Shown here: piece by piece, positions 35,657-43,966 of the stretch
How positions within the stretch are numbered: the first letter of the stretch is position 1
Layout of the letters: each line of letters begins with the position of its first letter
Source: Micromonospora sp. CCTCC AA 2012012
Lineage (GTDB): Bacteria > Actinomycetota > Actinomycetes > Mycobacteriales > Micromonosporaceae
DNA: 64,000 nucleotides
Direction: 5' to 3'
Assembly (NCBI RefSeq): GCF_040499845.1
Contig: NZ_CP159342.1
Span: forward strand, 5,642,001-5,706,000
The notes under the pieces: model-generated
What the model saw: the letters and a program-made list of their open reading frames with translations, nothing else
Told to the model about the DNA's origin: nothing
The model's database searches: none
Made by a program: the position numbers and the translations under genes

Positions 35657-36142
35657 ATGGTTTTCAGTGTCGGCGAGACCGTTGTTTACCCCCACCACGG
35701 GGCCGCACTCATCGAGGCAATCGAGACTCGGGTCATCAAGGGCGAGCCTAAGCAGTACCTCGTCCTGAGGGTCGCACAGGGTGACCTGACGGTCCGGGTG
35801 CCCGCCGAGAACGCCGAGATCGTGGGTGTGCGCGAGGTGGTCGGCGAAGAGGGCCTGGGCAAGGTCTTCGACGTGCTCCGTGCACCGCACACCGAGGAGC
35901 CGACCAACTGGTCGCGGCGTTACAAGGCGAATCTGGAGAAGCTGGCCTCCGGTAACCCGCTGAAGGTCGCCGAGGTCGTCCGCGACCTGTGGCGTCGAGA
36001 GCGGGAGCGGGGCCTTTCCGCGGGTGAGAAGCGCATGCTCGCCAAGGCCCGCGACATTCTCGTCGGCGAGGTCGCGCTGGCCGAGAAGAGCACCAAGGAC
36101 GAGGCGGAGTCGCTGCTCGACAAGGTGCTGGGCGAGGCCTAG
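35657..36142 (+). CDS. carD: CarD-family RNA polymerase-binding regulator
   Basis: Essential actinobacterial transcription factor that binds the RNA polymerase beta subunit and stabilises open promoter complexes, notably at rRNA genes. The N-terminal RNAP-interacting domain starts [14 protein letters not shown]. The DNA-binding domain contains Trp85 ([10 protein letters not shown]), the residue that wedges into the upstream edge of the bubble. 161 residues is the usual length. Followed by ispD and ispF, the conserved mycobacterial/actinobacterial order. Two candidate promoters lie upstream. Confidence 0.97.
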   Translation: MVFSVGETVVYPHHGAALIEAIETRVIKGEPKQYLVLRVAQGDLTVRVPAENAEIVGVREVVGEEGLGKVFDVLRAPHTEEPTNWSRRYKANLEKLASGNPLKVAEVVRDLWRRERERGLSAGEKRMLAKARDILVGEVALAEKSTKDEAESLLDKVLGEA

Positions 36143-36195
36143 TCCCACAGCATCGCCGTACCCGGGTAACAGCAGAGAATTCCGAGGACCGCGAC

Positions 36196-36891
36196 GTGAC
36201 CGCGCAGCTCAATCCGCGCGGTGACGTCGCGGTCCTTGTTCCTGCGGCCGGTGCCGGCGTACGCCTCGGCCCCGGCGCCCCCAAGGCGCTCCGACCGTTG
36301 GCCGGCGAACCGCTGCTGGTCCACGCCGTCCGCCGGATCGCCGCAGCGCCGTCGGTGCACACCATCGTGATCGCCGCCCCGGCTGCCGACGTGGAGTTCG
36401 TCCGGCGGCTGCTGGCGCCGGTCGCCCCGGTGACCGTCGTGCCCGGTGGGGCGGAACGGCAGGCCTCCGTGGCCGCCGCGCTGGCCGCCGTCCCCGCCGG
36501 GCCACGGATCGTGCTGGTGCACGACGCGGCCCGGGCGCTCACCCCGTCCGCGCTGGTCGAATCGGTCGCCGAGGCGGTCCGCTCCGGCCACGACGCGGTG
36601 ATCCCCGTGCTGCCGGTGGTCGACACGATCAAGGAGGTCGACGTCGCCGAGCGCGTCCTCGGCACGGTCGACCGGTCCGCGCTGCGGGCGGTGCAGACCC
36701 CCCAGGGCTTCCGCAGGTCGGTGCTGGCCGCCGCCCACGCCGCAGCGGGGGACCCGCTGACCGACGACGCCGGGCTGGTCGAGAAGCAGGGCGTCCCGGT
36801 GTTCTGCGTACCGGGGTCGGAGCTGGCTCTGAAGATCACCCGACCGTTCGACCTGGCTCTCGCCGAGCACCTGCTGACCCTCGACTCGTGA
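36196..36891 (+). CDS. ispD: 2-C-methyl-D-erythritol 4-phosphate cytidylyltransferase
   Basis: Third enzyme of the MEP isoprenoid pathway, using CTP to form CDP-methylerythritol. Nucleotide-binding motif [19 protein letters not shown] (residues 14-32), [21 protein letters not shown], and VQTPQGFR near the C-terminus. GTG 36196 gives 231 residues. ispF follows after 16 bases, so the two consecutive-pathway enzymes are adjacent. Prenyl units from this pathway could supply the UbiA prenyltransferase at 29935-30774. Confidence 0.95.
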   Translation: MTAQLNPRGDVAVLVPAAGAGVRLGPGAPKALRPLAGEPLLVHAVRRIAAAPSVHTIVIAAPAADVEFVRRLLAPVAPVTVVPGGAERQASVAAALAAVPAGPRIVLVHDAARALTPSALVESVAEAVRSGHDAVIPVLPVVDTIKEVDVAERVLGTVDRSALRAVQTPQGFRRSVLAAAHAAAGDPLTDDAGLVEKQGVPVFCVPGSELALKITRPFDLALAEHLLTLDS

Positions 36892-36907
36892 CGCGTACGC
36901 TCGGTTC

Positions 36908-37390
36908 ATGATCGTTCCTCGGGTGGCCATCGGCACGGACGTGCACGCCTTCGCCGCCGGCCGGCCCTGCTGGGTCGCCGGCCTGCACTGGCCGGACCAG
37001 GACGGCCTGGCCGGCCACTCGGACGCCGACGTGGTGGCGCACGCGGCCTGCAACGCGCTGCTCTCCGCGGCCGGCCTCGGCGACCTCGGCGCGAACTTCG
37101 GGGTCAACCAGCCGGAGTGGGCCGGCGCGTCCGGGGTGGCCCTGCTCACCGAGAGCGCCCGCCGGGTCCGCGCCGCCGGCTTCCGGATCGGCAACGTCTC
37201 GGTCCAGGTGATCGGCAACCGGCCGAAGATCGGGCCCCGCCGCGACGAGGCGCAGCGGGTGCTCTCCGCGGCGGTCGGCGCCCCGGTCACCGTCTCCGCC
37301 GCCACCACCGACGGCCTGGGCTTTCCCGGCCGGGGCGAGGGCCTGACCGGCATCGCCGTGGCCCTGGTCTACGAGGCTCCCGCCGACTGA
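36908..37390 (+). CDS. ispF: 2-C-methyl-D-erythritol 2,4-cyclodiphosphate synthase
   Basis: Fifth enzyme of the MEP pathway; a trimer with a metal site. GTDVHAF (metal ligands Asp and His), [11 protein letters not shown] (third ligand His), and [17 protein letters not shown] near the C-terminus are intact. 160 residues, normal size. The first block reads DVHAF instead of the common DxHRF/DVHPF. No Shine-Dalgarno; TACGCT ends six bases before ATG 36908, suggesting a leaderless internal transcript in addition to read-through from ispD. Confidence 0.95.
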   Translation: MIVPRVAIGTDVHAFAAGRPCWVAGLHWPDQDGLAGHSDADVVAHAACNALLSAAGLGDLGANFGVNQPEWAGASGVALLTESARRVRAAGFRIGNVSVQVIGNRPKIGPRRDEAQRVLSAAVGAPVTVSAATTDGLGFPGRGEGLTGIAVALVYEAPAD

Positions 37391-37429
37391 GGCGGGCGGA
37401 CCGGATGGGTGCCGGTTAGGCTCGCCGGG

Positions 37430-38449
37430 ATGTCGAGTGACGCCGCCCCTGACCAGTCCGCCGCCGACGGGCACCTCCAGCGGGCGCAGCTCCTCGCCGA
37501 GCTGGGCCGCTACGACGAGGCCGCCGGGGAGCTGGCTCCCGCGATCGCGGCGCACCCCACCGACTCCGTCGCCCTGACCATGCTGGCCCGGATCCAGCTC
37601 GCCGCCGGCCGGTCGACCGAGGCGCTGACCGCCGCCGACGCCGCCGTGGCGGCCGCCCCGGGCGTGATCCCACCGTTGGTGGTGCGCGGGCTCGCGCTGG
37701 TCGACCTGCGCGAGTTCCGCGCCGCCGCGGGCACCGCCGACGAGATCCTGGCACTGGGGCCGGTCGACGCGTACGCGCAGCGCAGCGCCGCCGCGATCCT
37801 GGCCGGCTCGCGCAACGGCCAGCCGGCGCTGGACGCGGCCTGGCGTGGGGTGGAGCTGGACCCCGAGGCACCGCAGGCGCACCTGGTGCTCGGCCTGGTG
37901 GCGGCCCGGCTGGAGCTGTTCGACCTGGCCGAACGCGCCTACCGGGAGGCGCTGCGGCTCGACCCGCAGCTGGCGGAGGCCCGGCACGACATGGGCGTCA
38001 TCCGGTTGGAGCAGCGCCGCTACGCCGAGGCGTTGGAGCACCTGGCGGAGGCGGTCGCGCTGGACCCGGCGCGGCCGGACGCGGGTCGTACGATCTCCGA
38101 CGGCCTGCGGTGGCTGGTGCTCTACGGCGCCGGTTGGTCGCTGATCGGCACCGTACTGGTCGCCTTCCTCGCTCCCGCCGGGCCCGGCACCTCCCGGCTC
38201 TTCGCGGCGTTGGCCGCGTTCGGTGGCGCGCTGGTGGTGTGGCGGTTCGCCGCCGGGCTGCCCGGGCTGGCCCGGACGATCCTGCCCGGCCTGCTCCGGT
38301 CGGACCGCGCGCTGGCGCTCGCCGTCGGCGCGGTGGCCGCCGGTCCGGTGCTGCTGCTGCTCTACGCGCTGGTCGGTACGCCGTGGCCGCTGGTCGCCGC
38401 GATCACGGTGACGGTGGTGGCCCAGTTCGCGGTCTTCGCCCGACGCTGA
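37430..38449 (+). CDS. TPR-repeat protein with C-terminal membrane segments
   Basis: 339 residues. The N-terminal two-thirds (about 15-220) are tetratricopeptide repeats ([60 protein letters not shown]). The C-terminal third has about four hydrophobic segments. It is probably a membrane-tethered protein-interaction scaffold with the TPRs in the cytoplasm. ATG 37430 has TAGGCT seven bases upstream and no good Shine-Dalgarno, suggesting leaderless translation. Specific function unknown. Confidence 0.8.
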   Translation: MSSDAAPDQSAADGHLQRAQLLAELGRYDEAAGELAPAIAAHPTDSVALTMLARIQLAAGRSTEALTAADAAVAAAPGVIPPLVVRGLALVDLREFRAAAGTADEILALGPVDAYAQRSAAAILAGSRNGQPALDAAWRGVELDPEAPQAHLVLGLVAARLELFDLAERAYREALRLDPQLAEARHDMGVIRLEQRRYAEALEHLAEAVALDPARPDAGRTISDGLRWLVLYGAGWSLIGTVLVAFLAPAGPGTSRLFAALAAFGGALVVWRFAAGLPGLARTILPGLLRSDRALALAVGAVAAGPVLLLLYALVGTPWPLVAAITVTVVAQFAVFARR

Positions 38450-38511
38450 CCGGCCGGGGCGTGACCGAGGCTACGGTGGTGAACGCGGGGTCCCGGGGTA
38501 AAGAGGAGTGC

Positions 38512-39552
38512 GTGCTTACCGTCAACGCTTACGCGGCACAGTCCGCGACCGAACCGCTCGCCCCGACGACCATCGAACGACGCGACCTCGGGCCGCACGA
38601 CGTCCTGATCGACATCAAGTTCTCCGGCATCTGCCACTCCGACATCCACACCGCGCGCAGCGAGTGGGGTCCCACCACCTATCCGATCGTGGTCGGCCAC
38701 GAGATCGCCGGCGTGGTCCGCGAGGTCGGGTCGGCGGTGACGAAGTTCGCTGTCGGCGACCGGGCCGGCGTCGGCTGCATGGTCGACTCCTGCCGGGAGT
38801 GCGACAACTGCCGCAAGGGCCTGGAGCAGTACTGCCTGAAGGGCAACGTCGGCACGTACGGCGCCGTCGACGCCGACGGGCAGCCGACCCAGGGCGGCTA
38901 CGCCCAGGCCATCGTGGTCACCGAGGACTTCGTGCTGCGCATCCCGGACGGCATCGAGCTGGACGCCGCCGCGCCGCTGCTCTGCGCCGGCATCACCACC
39001 TACTCCCCGCTGCGGCACTGGAACGCCGGGCCGGGCAGCCGGGTGGCCGTGATCGGCATGGGCGGCCTCGGCCACATGGCGGTCAAGCTGGCGCACGCGA
39101 TGGGCGCCGAGGTCACCGTGCTGTCGCAGTCGCTGAAGAAGCAGGAGGACGGGCTGCGCCTCGGCGCCGACCACTACCACGCCACCTCCGACGAGGAGAC
39201 GTTCACCAAGCTGGCGGGTTCCTTCGACCTGATCATCAACACGGTCAGCGCGAAGATCGACCTCGACGCGTACCTGCGGCTGCTGGCCGTGGACGGGACG
39301 CTGGTCAACGTGGGCGCGCCCGAGGACCCGCTGTCGGTGCACGCGTTCTCGCTGATCCCGGCCCGCCGGTCGTTCGCCGGCTCGATGATCGGCGGCATCG
39401 CCGAGACGCAGGAGATGCTCGACTTCTGCGCCGAGCACGGCATCGGCGCCGAGATCGAGGTCATCCCTGCCGAGAAGATCAACGAGGCGTACGAGCGGGT
39501 GCTCGCCTCCGACGTCCGCTACCGCTTCGTCATCGACGCCTCGACGTTCTGA
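38512..39552 (+). CDS. Zinc-dependent NAD(P)-alcohol dehydrogenase (cinnamyl/YahK type)
   Basis: Medium-chain alcohol dehydrogenase of 346 residues that interconverts aldehydes and alcohols, probably with NADP(H). Catalytic zinc ligands: Cys in GICHSDIH, His and Glu in VVGHEIAG, plus a later Cys (LLCAGIT). Structural zinc site: [15 protein letters not shown]. Cofactor motif [22 protein letters not shown] 38512 follows AAGAGGAG. The closest named relatives are broad-specificity YahK/AdhC aldehyde reductases. It is convergent with hmgA, with a shared terminator between. Confidence 0.93.
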   Translation: MLTVNAYAAQSATEPLAPTTIERRDLGPHDVLIDIKFSGICHSDIHTARSEWGPTTYPIVVGHEIAGVVREVGSAVTKFAVGDRAGVGCMVDSCRECDNCRKGLEQYCLKGNVGTYGAVDADGQPTQGGYAQAIVVTEDFVLRIPDGIELDAAAPLLCAGITTYSPLRHWNAGPGSRVAVIGMGGLGHMAVKLAHAMGAEVTVLSQSLKKQEDGLRLGADHYHATSDEETFTKLAGSFDLIINTVSAKIDLDAYLRLLAVDGTLVNVGAPEDPLSVHAFSLIPARRSFAGSMIGGIAETQEMLDFCAEHGIGAEIEVIPAEKINEAYERVLASDVRYRFVIDASTF

Positions 39553-39563
39553 GTCGATCCGCA

Positions 39564-39595
39564 GGGGCCGCGTCCGTGCCGGGCGCGGCCCCTTT
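39564..39595. terminator. Bidirectional terminator between the alcohol dehydrogenase gene and hmgA
   Basis: GGGGCCGCG (39564-39572) with CGCGGCCCC (39584-39592), then TTT. It lies in the 52-base gap between convergent genes. Confidence 0.8.
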
Positions 39596-39604
39596 CCGCG
39601 TACG

Positions 39605-40771
39605 TCAGCCCTTCCGCGCCCAGGTCCAGGCGTAGCCGTCGTCCTCGCAGGCGGTGCCGGCGTCGCAGAGGTCCAGCGGACGGAAGGTGTCGACCATGAC
39701 GGCCAGCTCGTCGAAGAAGTCCACGCCGATCGAGCGCTCGGCGGCACCCGGCTGCGGGCCGTGGGTGAAGCCGGACGGGTGCAGCGAGATCGACCCCTGT
39801 TCGATGCCGGAGCCGCGCCGCGCCTCGTAGTTGCCGCCGGTGTAGAAGAGCATCTCGTCGGAGTCGACGTTGTGGTGGTTGTACGGCACCGGGATCGCGT
39901 CGGGGTGGTAGTCGACCTTGCGGGGCACGAAGGAGCAGATCACGAAGTTCGGGCCCTGGAAGGTCTGGTGCACGGGCGGCGGCTGGTGGATCCGGCCGGT
40001 GATCGGCTCGAAGTCGTGGATGGAGAACGCCCACGGGTAGAGGTGCCCGTCCCAGCCGACCACGTCGAACGGGTGGTTCGCGTAGACGTACTTCGTCCAG
40101 CCGCGCCGGTGCTTCACCAGCACCTCGACGTCCTCCCCGTCGACCTGTAGCGGCGCGTCCGGTCCCCGGACGTCCCGCTCGCAGTACGGCGAGTGCTCCA
40201 GGAACTGGCCCCGGACGGAGAGGTAGCGCTTGGGCGGGCCGATGTGGCCGGCGGCCTCGACGGCGAGCAGCCGGACCGGCTCGTCGCCGGTGGGGACCAG
40301 CCGGTGGATGGTCGAGGTGGGGATGACGACGTAGTCGCCGGCCACCGCGTCGAGCACGCCGAACGGGGACTCGACCCGCAGCGTGCCGGACTCCAGATAG
40401 AGGCAGTGGTCGCCGGTGGCGTCGCGGAAGAGCGGGGACGGCCGGTCGGCCAGCACGTACGCGATCCGGACGTCGTCGTTGGCGAGCAGGTACTGCCGGC
40501 CGAGCACCGGGTCCGCGCCCGTGCCGTCGAGCTTGTGGGTACGCAGGTGGCGCGGCTTGAGCGGCAGGTTCGGCACCCGGCTGAAGGTCGGCGGGGTGAA
40601 CTCCTCGGCGGCGACGATCGCGGTCGGCGCGTACCGGTGGTAGAGCAGGGACGAGTCGGAGGAGAAGCCTTCCTGGCCGACCAGTTCCTCGGCGTAGAGG
40701 CTGCCGTCGGGCTGGCGGAACTGGGTGTGGCGCTTGCGGGGCACCTCACCGACGCTGCGGTAGTACGGCAT
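39605..40771 (-). CDS. hmgA: Homogentisate 1,2-dioxygenase
   Basis: Fe(II) ring-cleaving enzyme that opens homogentisate to maleylacetoacetate in tyrosine breakdown. ATG 40771 has GGAGGG six bases upstream and gives 388 residues, shorter than the roughly 440 of proteobacterial/human enzymes but typical of the actinobacterial branch. Conserved blocks: YLESGTLRVESPFGVLDAV, GDYVVIPTSTIHR, PYNHHNVDSDEMLFYTGGN and SISLHPSGFTHGPQPG, which carry the metal-binding His/Glu residues. Divergent from the gene coupled to fahA; a 19-bp palindrome lies in the shared promoter region. Confidence 0.93.
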   Translation of the reverse strand: MPYYRSVGEVPRKRHTQFRQPDGSLYAEELVGQEGFSSDSSLLYHRYAPTAIVAAEEFTPPTFSRVPNLPLKPRHLRTHKLDGTGADPVLGRQYLLANDDVRIAYVLADRPSPLFRDATGDHCLYLESGTLRVESPFGVLDAVAGDYVVIPTSTIHRLVPTGDEPVRLLAVEAAGHIGPPKRYLSVRGQFLEHSPYCERDVRGPDAPLQVDGEDVEVLVKHRRGWTKYVYANHPFDVVGWDGHLYPWAFSIHDFEPITGRIHQPPPVHQTFQGPNFVICSFVPRKVDYHPDAIPVPYNHHNVDSDEMLFYTGGNYEARRGSGIEQGSISLHPSGFTHGPQPGAAERSIGVDFFDELAVMVDTFRPLDLCDAGTACEDDGYAWTWARKG

Positions 40772-40806
40772 CTCGCCCTCCGTTATGTCCCGTTCTCCGG
40801 CCGGTG

Positions 40807-40825
40807 GCGTCCGATAATCGGACGC
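40807..40825. promoter_or_regulatory. 19-bp perfect palindrome between hmgA and the fahA operon
   Basis: GCGTCCGATAATCGGACGC: nine-base arms around one central base. It lies 35 bases upstream of hmgA and 40 upstream of the divergent gene, immediately beside a candidate -35 (TTGTCC, 40828-40833). Size and position fit an operator for a dimeric regulator of homogentisate catabolism. Confidence 0.6.
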
Positions 40826-40827
40826 TG

Positions 40828-40857
40828 TTGTCCGTTCCTTGTAGCGTCCCGTAAATT
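40828..40857 (+). promoter_or_regulatory. Candidate promoter of the orf288-fahA operon
   Basis: TTGTCC (40828-40833) and TAAATT (40852-40857) with 18-base spacing, or GTAAAT at 17. The start codon GTG 40866 is eight bases after the -10 and has no Shine-Dalgarno, so the transcript is probably leaderless. Confidence 0.5.
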
Positions 40858-40865
40858 CTTGTCTC

Positions 40866-41732
40866 GTGTCAACGCAGGTGCCCCGCCTCTTCGCCGGTCT
40901 CGTCGACGACGCCGCCGTCTTCCCGCCCGGCAGCGCGACGCTGCCCGACGCGGTGGCCGCCCACCGTCGCCACCGCGCCGCCTGGTACGCCGACCTGGTC
41001 GGCCCGCTGCTGCTGCCCGCCTCGGCGATCGCCGCCGGTGAGCTCGGCGCACTGGTGAACCGCAGCGAGGGCTTCGTCATCGGGCTGATCGGCGACACCG
41101 GCGTCGACCAGTTGCCCTTCGCGCTCTCCTTCCTGCCGCCGGACGGGGTGACCGCCCGGCAGATCGAGGCGCCGGTCGCCAAGCGCGGCGAGGACCCGCA
41201 GCCGGGGCTGGCCGAGCTGATCAAGCTCACCGAGAAGCTGGGCGGCACCCCCGTCTATGCCGAGATCCCGCTGACCTTCGGGCTGCTGGCCGCGCTCGAC
41301 ACCGTGGCCGAGGCACGTGCCGACGGGCTGCCCGTCGCCGCCAAGTTCCGCACCGGCGGGCTGGCCGCCGAACTCTTCCCGACCCCGGTGGAGCTGGCCG
41401 CGGTGATCTGCGCCTGCCGGGACCGGGAGCTGCCGTTCAAGCTGACCGCCGGGCTGCACCACGCGGTGCGGCACCGCGACCCGGAGACCGGCTTCACCCA
41501 CCACGGCTTCGTCAACGTGCTCGCCGCGACCCTCGCCGCCGTCGACGGCGCCGAGGTCGACGCCGTGGCCGAACTGCTCGCCGCCACCGATCCGGTGCGC
41601 CTCGTCGAACCGGTCCGGGGCGGCCTCGACACGCCGCGCCCGCTCTGGATCGGGTACGGCTCGTGCAGCATGACCGAACCACTGACCGATCTGATCCGGC
41701 TGGGGCTGGTGAACGGGGGTTTTGAGGAATGA
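40866..41732 (+). CDS. Uncharacterised protein translationally coupled to fahA
   Basis: A 288-residue soluble protein without a recognised domain name. Its pattern of alternating strands and helices (VYAEIPL, VAAKFRTGG, LPFKLTAGLHHAVRH, HHGFVNVLAA) suggests an alpha/beta, perhaps TIM-barrel, fold; two conserved-looking histidine clusters are LHHAVRHRD and FTHHGF. It is divergent from hmgA and overlaps fahA by four bases (ATGA, 41729-41732). The pathway step between these two enzymes, maleylacetoacetate isomerisation, has no recognised gene here, so this protein is a candidate. That is inference; a regulatory or scavenging role is equally open. Confidence 0.8.
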   Translation: MSTQVPRLFAGLVDDAAVFPPGSATLPDAVAAHRRHRAAWYADLVGPLLLPASAIAAGELGALVNRSEGFVIGLIGDTGVDQLPFALSFLPPDGVTARQIEAPVAKRGEDPQPGLAELIKLTEKLGGTPVYAEIPLTFGLLAALDTVAEARADGLPVAAKFRTGGLAAELFPTPVELAAVICACRDRELPFKLTAGLHHAVRHRDPETGFTHHGFVNVLAATLAAVDGAEVDAVAELLAATDPVRLVEPVRGGLDTPRPLWIGYGSCSMTEPLTDLIRLGLVNGGFEE

Positions 41733-42928
41733 GCTGGGTTACTGGTGCCGACGGTTCCGGGTACGGGGTGACCAACCTGCCGTACGGGGTGTTCCGGCAC
41801 GGCGACCGCGAGCCCCGCATCGGCGTACGCATCGGGGACTTCGTCCTCGACCTGGCCGGCGCGGAGGCGGCCGGCCTGGTGCTGGCCGGCGGTGCGCTCG
41901 GCCGACCCACGCTGAACGACTTCATGGCGCTCGGCCGTCCGCAGTGGACCGCCGTCCGGCAGCGGGTCGTCGAGCTGCTCACCGACGAGACCCACCGGTC
42001 GGCCACCGAGCCGCTGCTGGTGCCGCTGCGCGAGGTGACGCTGCTGCTGCCCTTCGAGGTGGCCGACTACGTCGACTTCTATTCGTCGGAGCACCACGCC
42101 TCGAACGTCGGGCAGATCTTCCGCCCCGGCCAGCCGCCGCTGCTGCCCAACTGGAAGCACGTGCCGATCGGCTACCACGGTCGGGCCGGCACGGTGGTGG
42201 TCTCCGGCACCCCGGTCGTCCGCCCCTGCGGGCAGCGGGCCACCCCGCAGGGCCCGACCACCGGCCCGTCCGTACGCCTCGACATCGAGGCCGAGGTCGG
42301 TTTCGTGGTCGGCGTGCCGAGCGCCCTCGGCGACCGGGTGGCGATCGACGACTTCGCCGACCACGTCTTCGGCGTGGTGCTGGTCAACGACTGGTCGGCT
42401 CGGGACATCCAGGCCTGGGAATACCAGCCGCTCGGCCCGTTCCTCGGCAAGTCCTTCGCCACCTCGGTGTCGGCCTGGGTGACCCCGCTCGACGCGCTGG
42501 CCGACGCGTTCGTGCCCGCGCCCGACCAGGACCCGCCGGTGCAGAACTACCTGCACGACACCCCGCACCTGGGCCTCGACCTGGCCCTGGCCGTCGAGTG
42601 GAACGGCGAACGGGTCAGCGAGCCGCCGTTCGCGACCATGTACTGGACGCCGGCCCAGCAGCTCGCCCACCTCACCGTCAACGGGGCGTCGCTGCGCACC
42701 GGCGACCTCTACGCCTCCGGCACGGTCTCCGGCACCGAGCGCGGCCAGGTCGGCTCGTTCCTGGAACTCACCTGGGGCGGCACCGAGCCGGTCAAGTTCG
42801 CCGACGGCGGGACCCGCACCTTCCTGGAGGACGGCGACACGGTCACCGTCACGGCCACCGCACCCGGCCCGGACGGCACCACCATCGCCCTCGGCGAGGT
42901 CACCGGCACCATCCTCCCCGCCCGCTGA
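41729..42928 (+). CDS. fahA: Fumarylacetoacetase
   Basis: Last enzyme of tyrosine catabolism; splits fumarylacetoacetate into fumarate and acetoacetate. It has the N-terminal SH3-like domain (YGVFRHGDREPRIGVRIGDF) and the FAH catalytic domain with DFYSSEHHASNVG (Asp and catalytic His), LDIEAEVGFVVG (metal Glu residues), VLVNDWSARDIQAWEYQPLG and GKSFATSVSAWVTPL. 399 residues, normal length. ATG 41729 overlaps the preceding stop, so expression is coupled to the unknown protein. A terminator follows. Confidence 0.95.
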   Translation: MSWVTGADGSGYGVTNLPYGVFRHGDREPRIGVRIGDFVLDLAGAEAAGLVLAGGALGRPTLNDFMALGRPQWTAVRQRVVELLTDETHRSATEPLLVPLREVTLLLPFEVADYVDFYSSEHHASNVGQIFRPGQPPLLPNWKHVPIGYHGRAGTVVVSGTPVVRPCGQRATPQGPTTGPSVRLDIEAEVGFVVGVPSALGDRVAIDDFADHVFGVVLVNDWSARDIQAWEYQPLGPFLGKSFATSVSAWVTPLDALADAFVPAPDQDPPVQNYLHDTPHLGLDLALAVEWNGERVSEPPFATMYWTPAQQLAHLTVNGASLRTGDLYASGTVSGTERGQVGSFLELTWGGTEPVKFADGGTRTFLEDGDTVTVTATAPGPDGTTIALGEVTGTILPAR

Positions 42929-42948
42929 GCCCGGCCCGTCCGTACGCC

Positions 42949-42990
42949 CGTCCCCGGTCGCACCCGCTGTGCGACCGGGGACGGCGCTTT
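42949..42990 (+). terminator. Terminator after fahA
   Basis: Perfect 14-pair stem (42949-42962 with 42970-42983), seven-base loop, followed by GCGCTTT. Confidence 0.8.
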
Positions 42991-43077
42991 CCGCGTTGAT
43001 CGTCGCGGATTCCGCCGTCACGCCGAGCCTCCCCGGGCCGTCCCGTGGCGCGCGCACACGGACAGGAGGCAACGAGG

Positions 43078-43287
43078 ATGACCGATCTCACCGGAGCGAT
43101 CTGGCGTACCAGCAGCCGCTCCAACGACCAGGGTCTCTGCGTGGAGGTGGCGGCCAACGTGGTCGCCGCCCACGGCGTGGTCGGCGTACGCGACTCCAAG
43201 GACCGGCAGGGGCCGACGCTGACGGTCAGCCCGCCGGGCTGGACGGCGTTCGTCGACGCGATCCGCACCGGGCGGTTCCACGCCTGA
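43078..43287 (+). CDS. DUF397 protein
   Basis: A 69-residue protein of the actinomycete DUF397 family (IWRTSSRSNDQGLCVEVA near the start; VGVRDSKDRQGPTLTVSPPGWTAFVDAI). Members usually sit next to a helix-turn-helix (XRE/BldB-linked) regulator and act as a small partner; here no such regulator is adjacent, so it is an orphan copy. ATG 43078 has AGGAGG (43064-43069) with an eight-base spacer. An upstream open extension is ignored. Confidence 0.85.
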   Translation: MTDLTGAIWRTSSRSNDQGLCVEVAANVVAAHGVVGVRDSKDRQGPTLTVSPPGWTAFVDAIRTGRFHA

Positions 43288-43397
43288 CCCGGTGCCCGCG
43301 GTCCGGTGCCCCGATCGGGGCACCGGTGGTGGAAATGTCACCGCGGGCTCCCCGTCGACCCGTCACTCGCCGTACCGTGGACGGCACGGGAGGTGCC

Positions 43398-43880
43398 ATG
43401 TCGACGGTGACGGTTACCGAATTCATCGAGGCCCAGGCCGACGACGTCTGGCGGCTCCTCACCGACCTCTCCGCCCGGGGCGGCTGGCTCTCCGCGGTGG
43501 GCGCGGTCGAGGTGCTCACCGGGGACGGGTTCGGCCCCGGCACGGCCTGGCGGGAGACCCGGCACCGGCCGGACGGCGGGGAGCAGCCGGAGGAGTTCGT
43601 GGTGGTCGAGGCCGTCGCGCCGACCCGGCTGGTGCTCACCTCACCCGGTGCCGGGGTGGACTACCGGATCACCTGGTCGCTGCGGGCCGTCGAGCGTCGA
43701 CGGCGTGGCTGCACGGCTGTCACCGTCGAGCAGGAGGCGCTCCCCACCGGCCCGTACGGGCGGGTGCTGGCGCTCATCCTCGGCGGGCTCGCCGCCCGCG
43801 CCGTGGAGGGCGCCCTCCGGCGCGACCTGGCCGACCTGGCCCGCGCCGTCGCCCCCGCCGACACCGCCGAGGCCGCCTGA
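43398..43880 (+). CDS. SRPBCC-family protein
   Basis: 160 residues with the START/Bet v1-like helix-grip pattern (TVTEFIEAQADDVWRLLTDL ... WLSAVGAVEVL ... GTAWRETR ... VVVEAVAPTRLVLTS ... VDYRITWSL). The fold binds hydrophobic ligands or acts as a polyketide cyclase, AHSA1-like regulator or lipid carrier; nothing here identifies the ligand. ATG 43398 has GGGAGG upstream. It lies between fahA and a beta-propeller protein gene. Confidence 0.8.
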   Translation: MSTVTVTEFIEAQADDVWRLLTDLSARGGWLSAVGAVEVLTGDGFGPGTAWRETRHRPDGGEQPEEFVVVEAVAPTRLVLTSPGAGVDYRITWSLRAVERRRRGCTAVTVEQEALPTGPYGRVLALILGGLAARAVEGALRRDLADLARAVAPADTAEAA

Positions 43881-43966
43881 GCCGACCACCCCCACCCGAC
43901 ACGGCAGCCCGCGCCGCGCGGTGGCCCGGTGCCGCCGGTGGGTAGGGTGCCGGGCGGAGGTGGGGC

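Noticed and set aside
35406..35768. 120-residue open frame overlapping the start of carD
   Set aside because: It overlaps the carD coding region in another frame, covers the carD promoters, and has no recognisable content.
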